Shown here: positions 17,581-25,582 of the stretch, piece by piece
Layout of the letters: each line of letters opens with the position of its first letter
Position numbering within the stretch: the stretch's first letter is position 1
NCBI RefSeq assembly: GCF_004000745.1
Contig: NZ_BILV01000040.1
Coordinates: 1 to 55,892 of the forward strand
Direction: 5' to 3'
Length of the DNA: 55,892 nt
From: Paenibacillus barengoltzii NBRC 101215
GTDB taxonomy: Bacteria > Bacillota > Bacilli > Paenibacillales > Paenibacillaceae
Position numbers and translations under genes: made by a program
The notes under the pieces: model-generated
What the model saw: the letters and a program-made list of their open reading frames with translations, nothing else
Database searches by the model: none
Told to the model about the DNA's origin: nothing

Positions 17581-17728
17581 AGCCAACCACCCTTGAGCGC
17601 CGTATTCTATTGCTCTATCATTTTACCATGAAACTACCAAACATGAGTATCCTTTCCTATCGCTTTCGGCCTACTCTATAACTTAAAAAGATCTGATAAA
17701 CGTTCTCCACCATTGTGATCCCAATCTT

Positions 17729-18919
17729 TTAGTCCTCGAAATACTCGGCCATCAAGCTGTCGAACAAGGTCTGTGTCTCCTCAATCGCCTTTTTGACCAG
17801 GGCTTTTTGCTCCTCGATCTTCGCCACGATGGTGGCGAATTGGTTTTGGAGGTGGAGGGGGGGGAGAGGGACTGATAATTCTAGTAGCTGCTGCTTAGTA
17901 ATAGCTTCCCTAGTTGCTCCCCCGGCACCAGCTATTGATAGCAATTGTTTCTGATAACTTTCGGTTGTGAACATGTTAGAAATATATTCTGAGTTTGCTA
18001 TATCTTGATTGAGCCTAATAATTGATACATGTTGATTTACTCTAGCTGGAAGGACATCATCCGGGACGATGCAAGATCGAGCCACAGAAGCACCTGTAAT
18101 ATTTATCAATACATCTTTTTTCTCTACAATAACACTATTTAATTGATTTGCTTGTTCGTCATTAATATAAGCTAATTGTTCATATTTAAAAATACCATTA
18201 TGAACATTCATACTGCGTATTAAACTAATGCCATTACTCTGATAACTTTCCTTACCACCTTTAGGTGTTGCACCAGAGCCTACTTTAGTAGTTATATTGA
18301 TTAAGTTATCTACTCTCCAGCCTTTATCATTTAAAATCGGATCCCCAAACATCTCATAAAACACTGATTTGATCAGACTATCCAACTCTGCAAGCTGCTG
18401 TTTACGCATAGCAAGAAGCTCCGCAGCGGTGTCTAGGGTTTTGGCGATTTGTTTTTGTGTATCTTTTGGAGGGAATGGCAACTCAACTTGTTTTACTATC
18501 GTGGAGTTTAAGTTGTTTACTACTCCTCCTACAGCTAAACTTTTGAATTTTTCATAAATTGATTTGCTACTAAGCACATAATACAGAAATTCTTTATGAT
18601 AGAAATTGTTTTTATCTCTTAGTAATAACCAACCGTCATGAATGCAACCGTCTGTTTTTAGGATATAAGGTCTACCAAAACTCATTGAATTTGACAGAAG
18701 AAAATCTCCAGGTTGAACATATCTTGATTTTTTCATCCCCGATGTAATTATCTTTTGCTTCGTTTCAGTAATATACTTACTATCAGGAGATGCATCCCCA
18801 ATTTTAATCCAATTTATACCATTCGGATCCTCTGTTATGAACTTCTCTATTGGTCTTGGCGAACCACCACGTTCAACGTCACACACATCCCCCAACTTCA
18901 CCTTCTCCCACTTACTCAC
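17729..18919 (-). CDS. hsdS: Type I restriction-modification, specificity subunit (HsdS)
   Basis: About 396 residues with two target-recognition domains. The first half starts KVKLGDVCDVERGGS and the second WRVDNLINITTKVGSG; each is followed by a conserved helical region ending in LAELDSLIKSVFYEMFGD and ALVKKAIEETQTLFDSLMAEYF. This half-repeat layout is that of HsdS. The likely start is GTG at 18919, overlapping the hsdM stop (a TTG at 18922 is also in frame). The recognition-domain DNA is clearly more AT-rich than the flanking genes, as is common for exchangeable specificity genes. The target sequence cannot be predicted. Confidence 0.92.
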   Translation of the reverse strand: MSKWEKVKLGDVCDVERGGSPRPIEKFITEDPNGINWIKIGDASPDSKYITETKQKIITSGMKKSRYVQPGDFLLSNSMSFGRPYILKTDGCIHDGWLLLRDKNNFYHKEFLYYVLSSKSIYEKFKSLAVGGVVNNLNSTIVKQVELPFPPKDTQKQIAKTLDTAAELLAMRKQQLAELDSLIKSVFYEMFGDPILNDKGWRVDNLINITTKVGSGATPKGGKESYQSNGISLIRSMNVHNGIFKYEQLAYINDEQANQLNSVIVEKKDVLINITGASVARSCIVPDDVLPARVNQHVSIIRLNQDIANSEYISNMFTTESYQKQLLSIAGAGGATREAITKQQLLELSVPLPPLHLQNQFATIVAKIEEQKALVKKAIEETQTLFDSLMAEYFED

Positions 18920-20381
18920 CAATAAGCCCCCTCAACTCCTCCATCTTGGATGCAATATCGATGCTTAGTTCGTCAAGACGAGTCATAATGACCGCAGGCG
19001 GATCGTAGACTACCTTCTCGTACACGACTTCTTTGTAGCGGTTGATCGACAAGTCATAGCCGTTCGCGGCGATGGCAGACTTGTCCACCAGGAAACTTTG
19101 CTCCGTTGGTTTGCGGTCCTGTTCAGCTTCGAGGTTATGGAAACGCGCCAAAATATCGGGAATGTCGTTGGCTTCAATCGGCGAACGTTTGTCATCCAGC
19201 GAGTAGCCATCGGCCTTCATGTCATAAAACCATACTTTATCCGTGCCGCCGGCTCCGGTTTTGGTAAACACCAGTACGGCAGTGCTGACGCCAGCATAGG
19301 GCTTAAATACGCCGCTTGGCATGGAAATGACCGCTTGCAGCTGATGGTTTTCAACCAGTTCTTTTCGAAGTGATTTATGCGCTTTGGTCGAACCAAACAA
19401 CACGCCATCCGGTACGATACAAGCACAACGCCCGCCTTTACGCAGGAGACGCAAGAATAGTGCAACAAACAGTAGCTCCGTCTTTTTCGTATCGCAGACC
19501 GTTTTTAAATTATCGTTAATGCTTTCAGTGTCAACGGTTCCGGTAAAAGGCGGATTCGCTAGAATGATATCGTAAGCCGATGAGATCGCATTTTGCTTGG
19601 ACACACTGTCTACATACTCAATGTGAGGTTGGGTAATGGAATGCAGCATCAGATTCATCGCTGACAATCGCAGCATCGTGCGGTCTGTATCAAACCCCGT
19701 GAACATTTCTCCGGCAAAATGCTCCCATTGCTCACTTGTCATCTCGGCCTCATACTTTTCGCGAATATACTCCGCAGACGAGACAAGAAAACCGGCTGTA
19801 CCACAAGCAGGATCACAGATTTTATCATTTGGTGTCGGGGCTAACAAGCGTACCATCATGTCACGAATATGCTTTGGCGTACGGAATTGGCCGTTTTGAC
19901 CGGATGTTGACAGCTTGCCTAACATATACTCGTAGAGGTCCCCTTGCATATCAAGGTCTTTGATATCATACTCGTACAGTTCATCCAAGCCGGTAATGAT
20001 TTTTTGCAGCACTTGCGGGGTAGGAATCAGGAACATCGCATCCTGCATATAGCGTGAAAATGCCGACGAGTCCTCCCCATTCAGCGTTTTGATAAATGGA
20101 AACACCTTGGTGCCGACGATATCGTAGATGATGCGCGCATCCTTGGTCTTGAACTTGCTCCAACGCATCAACTGTCCTTCTTCATCCTGCGGAAAAATTT
20201 TCGGCATCGGTTGGCCGCTGATCGCTTCGAAGCTCTCGTTCTCCAATTCCTTCTCATCCAAGGAACGAATAAACATTAAATATGTCAATTGTTCAATGAC
20301 CGTGATTGGATTGGTAATACCACCAGCCCATAGATCGGTCCAAATTTTATCTACTTTATTGCGAACTTCCCCTGTTAGCAT
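18912..20381 (-). CDS. hsdM: Type I restriction-modification, methyltransferase subunit (HsdM)
   Basis: 489-residue N6-adenine DNA methyltransferase. The HsdM_N helical domain occupies about 1-130; the SAM motif DPACGTAG is at 190-197 and the catalytic NPPF at 276-279. It overlaps hsdS by 8 bases, so the two are translationally coupled. The ATG at 20381 follows AGGAGC, and an extended -10 (TGGTATGAT) sits upstream near 20440. Intact by length and motifs. Confidence 0.94.
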   Translation of the reverse strand: MLTGEVRNKVDKIWTDLWAGGITNPITVIEQLTYLMFIRSLDEKELENESFEAISGQPMPKIFPQDEEGQLMRWSKFKTKDARIIYDIVGTKVFPFIKTLNGEDSSAFSRYMQDAMFLIPTPQVLQKIITGLDELYEYDIKDLDMQGDLYEYMLGKLSTSGQNGQFRTPKHIRDMMVRLLAPTPNDKICDPACGTAGFLVSSAEYIREKYEAEMTSEQWEHFAGEMFTGFDTDRTMLRLSAMNLMLHSITQPHIEYVDSVSKQNAISSAYDIILANPPFTGTVDTESINDNLKTVCDTKKTELLFVALFLRLLRKGGRCACIVPDGVLFGSTKAHKSLRKELVENHQLQAVISMPSGVFKPYAGVSTAVLVFTKTGAGGTDKVWFYDMKADGYSLDDKRSPIEANDIPDILARFHNLEAEQDRKPTEQSFLVDKSAIAANGYDLSINRYKEVVYEKVVYDPPAVIMTRLDELSIDIASKMEELRGLIGE

Positions 20382-20491
20382 GATGTTAGCTCCTATCTGT
20401 GTATGTTCCTGTTATGCGCAAACTCTATCAGAATAGTTCTATCATACCAGAAAAAAACATCCTAAATAGAGTGATCTAATCACACTTTTGC

Positions 20492-20905
20492 TTACAGCAC
20501 CATAACCAGCGTACCAATCGTGATCAAAATAGAACCAATCAGCGACTTGTATGTAAAATTCCTCATATAAGAAGATTACTGCCAGAACCAGTGTGATGAC
20601 GATGCTTAATTTATCGATTGCCACAACTTTGGAGGTATGTCCCAATTGAAGGGCTTTAAAATAACAGAGCCAGGATGCACCGGTCGCCAAGCCGGACAAG
20701 ATCAGGAACATCCAGCTTTTGCGGCTGATCTCAGACAGCCCGCTCTGGGCGTGGTAAGGTACACCATCCCCCAAGCCATAATAACCACCACAACCGTACG
20801 AATCACCGTCGCCAAATTGGAGTTAACCCCCTCAATGCCAACCTTCGCCAAGATTGAGGTGAGCGCCGCAAAAACGGCGGATAACAATGCAAGTATAAAC
20901 CACAT
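20492..20905 (-). pseudogene. Frameshifted EamA/DMT-family transporter
   Basis: The reverse strand carries a short (about 138-residue) EamA-type transporter broken by two frameshifts. Frame one runs MWFILALLSAVFAALTSI to about 20750; the second frame continues AQSGLSEISRKS through LVLAVIFLYEEF; near 20550 it shifts again to a third frame that reads KSLIGSILITIGTLVMVL and stops at 20492. Joined, the pieces give four hydrophobic segments of an intact member. The start ATG at 20905 has AAGGAAG. Sequencing error at both sites is possible but less likely than decay. Confidence 0.75.
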
Positions 20906-20971
20906 TACGCGTGACTTCCTTTCACTTTTCTTGGGAATATAGAGTTACTTTTAACACGATCGGTCGGCCCA

Positions 20972-21123
20972 TAACGGAACTTTTTTCCTTTATTTCACCC
21001 GTTCGAACGATATCCGAGTAAATAGCGGTAAAATGTGTCTTTATTCCCCGGCCGTTACTGCAGAAACCGGCCTTCCGGCTGATCACCACGTGCATTAGCG
21101 GAACTTTTTTCCCTTATTTCACC
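20972..21123. repeat. Degenerate TAACGGA repeats, right of the hsd island
   Basis: TAACGGAAC followed by T6-CC and TTATTTCACC at 20972-20999 recurs at 21096-21123 with two differences in 28 bases. Weaker copies are visible between them (TAGCGGTAAAATGTG, near 21023) and after them (near 21148). The first nine bases are shared with the cluster at 13708. The stretch 20906-21193 has no gene. Confidence 0.6.
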
Positions 21124-21193
21124 TGACCTGGCCAGAAAGGCGCGTAATAGCGCCCTTTTATGGCCTTATCCGGAGAGTGGGCAACCCAACCGC

Positions 21194-22966
21194 TCACCCC
21201 AGCTCCACACTCTCCGCCGGGCTGAGGTGCTGGATGTTGTACAGCTGTGCGTATACGCCGTCCGGGATCGCCATCAGCTCGTCGTGGGTGCCGCGCTCGA
21301 CGATTTCGCCGTTCTTCAGCACGAAGATCTGATCGGCGTGGGTGATCGTCGACAGTCGGTGCGCCACGATCAGCGTCGTGCGGGCGCGCGAGAGCTGCTG
21401 CAGCGACTGCTGGATCAGGTGCTCCGACTCCAGGTCGAGCGCGGACGTCGCCTCATCGAGCACGAGGATTGGCGGGTCCTTCAAGAAGACGCGGGCGATG
21501 GCGATCCGCTGCTTCTGCCCGCCGGACAGCTTGACGCCGCGCTCCCCGACCTCGGTGTCGTAGCCCTGTGGCAGCTGCATGATGAAATCATGCGCGTTCG
21601 CCGCGCGAGCTGCCTCGATTACCTCGTCCTCGGTGGCGTCCGGCCGGCCGAACAAAATGTTATCGCGCACGCTGCCGCTAAACAGGAAGTTGTCCTGCAG
21701 CACCATGCCGATCCGGCTGCGCAAGCTTTCCATCGTCCACTCACGGACGTCCCGGCCGCCCACCGTCAGCGTCCCCCGCTGCACGTCATAGAACCGCGGG
21801 ATCAACCCGACCAGCGACGATTTCCCGCCCCCGCTCATACCAACGAAGGCAACGGTTTGGCCGGGATTGACTTCGAGCGAGATGTTTTTTAGCACCCATT
21901 CGCCGTTTTCCCGATATTTGAACCACACATCCCGGAACATTACGCCATGGCTGCCCTGCGGCAGAACCTTCGCATCCGGCGCATCGGTCATATCATAGGG
22001 TTCCTCCATCAGTTCAAGCACCCGCTCCCACGAAGCCGAAGCTTGCGTTAATGTGGTTGAGGAGTTAATTAACCTCCTTAACGGTGCATATAGCCGATCG
22101 AGATACCCAAAAAAGGCGACAAACGTCCCCAGCGTCAAATCGCCGTGAATCACCTGATACCCGCCGTACCCAATCACCAGCAGCGGCGCGATATCGGTCA
22201 GCGTGTTGATCACGGCGAACGTCCAAGCGTTCCAGCGGCTGTGGGCTAACGCTTTTTGCAGAAACCGACCGTTCGTCCCTTCAAACCGCTTCCGATCATG
22301 ACGTTCCAAGGCAAAGCTGCGGATGACGGAGATGCCCTGAATCCGCTCATGTAAATAAGCCTGGATCCCAGCGAGCGCTGCCGAACGGTCTTTGGTCAGC
22401 TTTTTCAAACGCTTGTACAGCACTTTCACCGCGATCGCGTACAACGGGAAGATCGCAATGGCCACCAGTGTCAGCCACGGGTTCAAATAGAACATAAATC
22501 CCAGAACGAACACCAGCGTAAACATGTCCAGCCACACGTTCATCATGCCGACTTCGACGATGTTCTTGGTCTGCTCAGCATCGTTGATGAAGCGGGAGAT
22601 AATTTCCCCCACCTTCGTATTTTGGTAGTATCGCAGAGACAACCGCTGCAAATGGGCGTACAGCTTGTTCCGCAGATCAAACAAGATCCGAGCCGTGATC
22701 AGCTGAGCAAAATACTGCCGTGCATATTCCACCGGACCGCGCACGATCACAAACAGGAACAGCGTAGCCCCCAGTACGATCATCAACTGCGACACCTTCT
22801 GCTCCAGCGCCATTGCACCGTTCAGTAAAATATCGTCCACGACGTATTTCTGCACCAGCGGCAGCAAGGATGGGATGCCAAACTTCAACATCCCTATAAA
22901 CAAGGTAAGTAGAATCCATTTCGTATAAGGCCTAACGAACGTCAAATAGGCTTTCCAATGTTTCAA
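21194..22966 (-). CDS. ABC exporter, fused permease and ATPase
   Basis: 590-residue half-transporter of the MsbA/LmrA multidrug and lipid type. Six transmembrane segments (to about residue 320) precede a nucleotide-binding domain with Walker A GMSGGGKSS near 375, signature LSGGQKQR near 480, Walker B ILVLDEATSALD and H-loop AHRLS, all canonical; it can work as a homodimer. Start TTG at 22966. The phosphotransferase-like gene lies 27 bases upstream, so the two are an operon. Substrate unknown. Confidence 0.9.
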   Translation of the reverse strand: MKHWKAYLTFVRPYTKWILLTLFIGMLKFGIPSLLPLVQKYVVDDILLNGAMALEQKVSQLMIVLGATLFLFVIVRGPVEYARQYFAQLITARILFDLRNKLYAHLQRLSLRYYQNTKVGEIISRFINDAEQTKNIVEVGMMNVWLDMFTLVFVLGFMFYLNPWLTLVAIAIFPLYAIAVKVLYKRLKKLTKDRSAALAGIQAYLHERIQGISVIRSFALERHDRKRFEGTNGRFLQKALAHSRWNAWTFAVINTLTDIAPLLVIGYGGYQVIHGDLTLGTFVAFFGYLDRLYAPLRRLINSSTTLTQASASWERVLELMEEPYDMTDAPDAKVLPQGSHGVMFRDVWFKYRENGEWVLKNISLEVNPGQTVAFVGMSGGGKSSLVGLIPRFYDVQRGTLTVGGRDVREWTMESLRSRIGMVLQDNFLFSGSVRDNILFGRPDATEDEVIEAARAANAHDFIMQLPQGYDTEVGERGVKLSGGQKQRIAIARVFLKDPPILVLDEATSALDLESEHLIQQSLQQLSRARTTLIVAHRLSTITHADQIFVLKNGEIVERGTHDELMAIPDGVYAQLYNIQHLSPAESVELG

Positions 22967-22993
22967 TTTGTTAGCACATCCTCTGTTGATTTC

Positions 22994-23956
22994 TTAGCGT
23001 TCGGCGGCGTAAGTATCCAACTTCCGAACCAGTCGCTCCGCGTATTCATCCAAACGGCGGGCGAGAAGCTCCGGCGTTAACCCGTTCAATCCCAAATCCG
23101 GCCACCCTCGATACACTTGGGGCGGACCTGGCAGCACTTCGATCAGGCATAGCATATCCCAATAGGGATCGTTTACGTCGCACCTCACCCGCCGGGCATA
23201 AGCAAGATAGTGATCCAAAAAAGTATCCGCCGCCTCCACCCCATACATCTGTACGAGATTCAACCGACAGTGGCCTGTATCAATCCCGGCCGGCCCCATG
23301 CACGCGTTCACCCAATCGACGACACCGCTGACCTGCCCCTCTCGCCACAATACGTTAGCCGGGTGGTAATCGCGATGAATGAATTGCGACATGTACGTTG
23401 GCACAGGTCCTTGCACGCGGTCAATCATTTTCCGCCATGCCTCAGGAACACGGGACCACTGGGGCACCGTCAATCGGGATACCTCATTATAGGTAAAATA
23501 GTTCCACCGGATTGGCGAAGCTTCCACCGCGTGGATCTCCGCCAACATCCGGGCGAGCCCGTCCAGCCAATCCAATCGATCTGCCGGGTTCAGCACCACC
23601 TGACCGGGCAGATAAGACATTAGCATAGACGGCACGCCGCAAGCGCTGCCGTCAGGATCACAGGCAAGCGCTTGCGGCGACGGTAGACCCGATGCACTAG
23701 CCGTCTGCAACGCCGCTGTCTCGTGCAACGCGAGCTCCGGCTCTTCCCGCAGCCACTCCCGATTAGTAAATTGTCTAAGCACGACTTCGTGGCAGGCATC
23801 TCCTTGGGTTATTTTCACCCCATAAACCACCGATGAAGTGCCTCCCTTCAAAGAAACCACCGAGACCACTTTGGCGCCTTGCCCCATCTGTTCCTCGATC
23901 CAACGCTGCGTTTCCGGGGATGGCCCAAGAGCTTCTCGCTCTATGTTAGATGTCAT
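22994..23956 (-). CDS. Aminoglycoside phosphotransferase-like kinase (APH family)
   Basis: 320-residue protein-kinase-fold phosphotransferase. The catalytic loop FIHRDYHPANVLW carries the Brenner motif (Asp and Asn), and the metal-binding Asp follows in GVVDWVNA. The family includes aminoglycoside kinases as well as choline and homoserine kinase relatives, so drug resistance is only one possibility. ATG at 23956 after AAGGAGG. It is the first gene of an operon with the ABC exporter downstream. Confidence 0.85.
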   Translation of the reverse strand: MTSNIEREALGPSPETQRWIEEQMGQGAKVVSVVSLKGGTSSVVYGVKITQGDACHEVVLRQFTNREWLREEPELALHETAALQTASASGLPSPQALACDPDGSACGVPSMLMSYLPGQVVLNPADRLDWLDGLARMLAEIHAVEASPIRWNYFTYNEVSRLTVPQWSRVPEAWRKMIDRVQGPVPTYMSQFIHRDYHPANVLWREGQVSGVVDWVNACMGPAGIDTGHCRLNLVQMYGVEAADTFLDHYLAYARRVRCDVNDPYWDMLCLIEVLPGPPQVYRGWPDLGLNGLTPELLARRLDEYAERLVRKLDTYAAER

Positions 23957-24104
23957 TCGCTATTTCCTCCTTCCCGTATAAAAGCCGATTTTCGCGCAGC
24001 AAAGCTGAATTTATCAACTGGTTATGGTATACTCCTTAATAAATTGAGTTGTCGTAAGATACTTAAGGCAGCAATGAGTTACAGGCCGTTTTAGGAGGAT
24101 GACC

Positions 24105-24608
24105 ATGTCACGCCGATTTGTGATCGAAGCCGTGATGGTGGCGATATATGGTGAATTGCTGGTGCCGAGTGCGCCTGTGGAATATATTGTACCTTACAAC
24201 ACCGTCATGGAGCTTTATGAATTTCAAAATAGTCCCGAGCCGCTGATGAACGACCCCGTCGATGATATGCACGTGAAGCAGAAAATCAGCGAATTGATCG
24301 CCTACCTTGAAGAACCGCTGAATCGCAAGAAGCTGGAGCGGGCACTCACGATTCCTTGGGCTAAGAGTCCTTCGATCTTATTCGGTGATCATGTCACCTG
24401 GACCGTGGTGAACGCGGTGGACAACGAACAATACGGAGAGTTCCTTGATCCGATCGAAACGGAAATCGTACTGACCGCCCATCGGGAGAACGTGCCAGTC
24501 CTGACCGATCAGCTGGAGTTGATCCGGCGGATTATTGAAGCCGAGGTGCCAGTACAAGTATATGATATCGGCGATTTTGAATTTGCGATGGAAGACAGCA
24601 TTATTTGA
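24105..24608 (+). CDS. Conserved-looking hypothetical protein, 167 residues
   Basis: Acidic soluble protein starting MSRRFVIEAVMVAIYGELLVP. I do not recognise a characterised family, though proteins with this start are seen in Paenibacillus (inference from memory). It lacks membrane segments and cysteines. The ATG at 24105 is six bases after AGGAGG; the ATG at 24099 is too close to it. It is divergent from the phosphotransferase gene across a 148-base promoter region and ends at a terminator. Confidence 0.65.
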   Translation: MSRRFVIEAVMVAIYGELLVPSAPVEYIVPYNTVMELYEFQNSPEPLMNDPVDDMHVKQKISELIAYLEEPLNRKKLERALTIPWAKSPSILFGDHVTWTVVNAVDNEQYGEFLDPIETEIVLTAHRENVPVLTDQLELIRRIIEAEVPVQVYDIGDFEFAMEDSII

Positions 24609-24649
24609 CGATTGACGAGCCCGCTCCCGTCCGTCTGAAACTTCAAAGG

Positions 24650-24678
24650 AAAAGGCCCGTCGATGAACGGGCCTTTGG
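24650..24678. terminator. Bidirectional terminator
   Basis: AAAGGCCCGT pairs with ACGGGCCTTT around a six-base loop, between two convergent genes. Confidence 0.7.
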
Positions 24679-24701
24679 GTTCTTGCGCTTATTGCCATGG
24701 T

Positions 24702-25001
24702 TTAATTCGATGCCGCAACCTCATATTCATATTCGATGTCACCCAACTGCTGATCATAGGTCACGTTGAGATGATACCCATCGAGATACCACATATCCTG
24801 CTCTTCCATGTAGAACGTTATCCCCTCGACTTCGGCTTTGATCCCCGGGGATACAGGTTGATCCACGTCGATTCCTAGCGAGAAGCCCGGATGCAGCTTG
24901 CCTCCCGCACTATAGCGTGCAAAGAAGCGGATTGCCTGACCTTCCTGTAGTCCCAGTTCCTGCTTAAACCATGCTACAGCTTCGTTGCTCACATGAATCA
25001 T
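24702..25001 (-). CDS. HesB/YneR-like family protein
   Basis: 99-residue protein of the HesB-like/YneR group, related to A-type iron-sulfur carriers. The segment ending in FYMEEQDMWYLDGYHLNVTYD is typical of YneR-type proteins. It lacks the conserved cysteines of IscA/SufA, so it is unlikely to carry an Fe-S cluster; role unknown. ATG at 25001 after GGAGGAG. Confidence 0.8.
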   Translation of the reverse strand: MIHVSNEAVAWFKQELGLQEGQAIRFFARYSAGGKLHPGFSLGIDVDQPVSPGIKAEVEGITFYMEEQDMWYLDGYHLNVTYDQQLGDIEYEYEVAASN

Positions 25002-25178
25002 GATCGTTTCTCCTCCTCTATCTATCTATCCAACCTTCTTGGTGCTTCAGGTGAAACTACAACGGTATAAATAATTCCATACCGTCTTCCCTTTTATTGT
25101 AGTCGATACCGAGCCAAAAGCCAAACCTTTGTTCGACGAAGTTTCGAAGTTTTGCATAGTTACTGAGAAAATTAATGT

Positions 25179-25208
25179 TTGACATCTTCTTTTGTGCGAT
25201 GCTAAAAT
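25179..25208 (+). promoter_or_regulatory. Strong sigma-A promoter for the bmr-like operon leader
   Basis: TTGACA (25179-25184), an 18-base spacer, and TAAAAT (25203-25208) with an extended-10 TG. Transcription would start near 25215 and give a leader of about 365 bases before the first ABC gene. Confidence 0.8.
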
Positions 25209-25264
25209 CGGGAACATACGAGATCGCATTCAATTAATTACCATTCAAGAAAGGGTGAAGCACG

Positions 25265-25366
25265 GTGTTTAAAGTGAAATTAGTGTCTATGTATCTTTCT
25301 GCGCATCACAGTACACAACTAAATACCGGAGCAACCCCTGCAGGATTGGTTCATCTCATGCGATAA
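25265..25366 (+). CDS. Candidate 33-residue leader peptide (BmrB-like position)
   Basis: ORF starting GTG at 25265, 9 bases after AAGGG, encoding MFKVKLVSMYLSAHHSTQ and ending GLVHLMR. It directly follows a strong promoter and precedes an intrinsic terminator and two ABC exporter genes. In B. subtilis bmrB occupies this place and controls bmrCD by ribosome-mediated transcription attenuation when translation is inhibited. Homology at residue level could not be checked. Internal GTG and ATG codons offer alternative starts. Confidence 0.6.
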   Translation: MFKVKLVSMYLSAHHSTQLNTGATPAGLVHLMR

Positions 25367-25500
25367 CCGCCCCTTTGGCTTCATTTCTGGTTATTAGGGT
25401 AAACGTGATATCATACACGCTGAGGTTGCTTATCATAAGTAACGGACGCGACATATGTTATGGTTTTAAGGCATATCGTTTTCGGACGATATGCCTTTTT
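25363..25500 (+). promoter_or_regulatory. Attenuator-like leader hairpins with intrinsic terminator
   Basis: ATAACC (25363-25368, containing the leader stop codon) pairs with GGTTAT (25389-25394). Smaller hairpins follow (CGTG/CACG at 25404-25419; GTTGCTTA/TAAGTAAC at 25425-25443). A terminator closes the leader: AAGGCATATCG/CGATATGCCTT at 25468-25498, then T. The segment ACGTGATAT at 25403-25411 could alternatively pair with the terminator's 5' arm, but this is speculative. Placement suggests attenuation of the exporter genes at 25583. Confidence 0.6.
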
Positions 25501-25582
25501 GCGGTTTTTGGCAGGTTTCGGACACTTGTAGAGGTTCTCCCGCAGGTATGGCAATCGGGAATTCAAAGGAGGAAACCCCACT

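Noticed and set aside
21227..21892. 221-codon plus-strand ORF over the ABC exporter
   Set aside because: Antisense shadow; the minus strand has the complete ATP-binding motifs.
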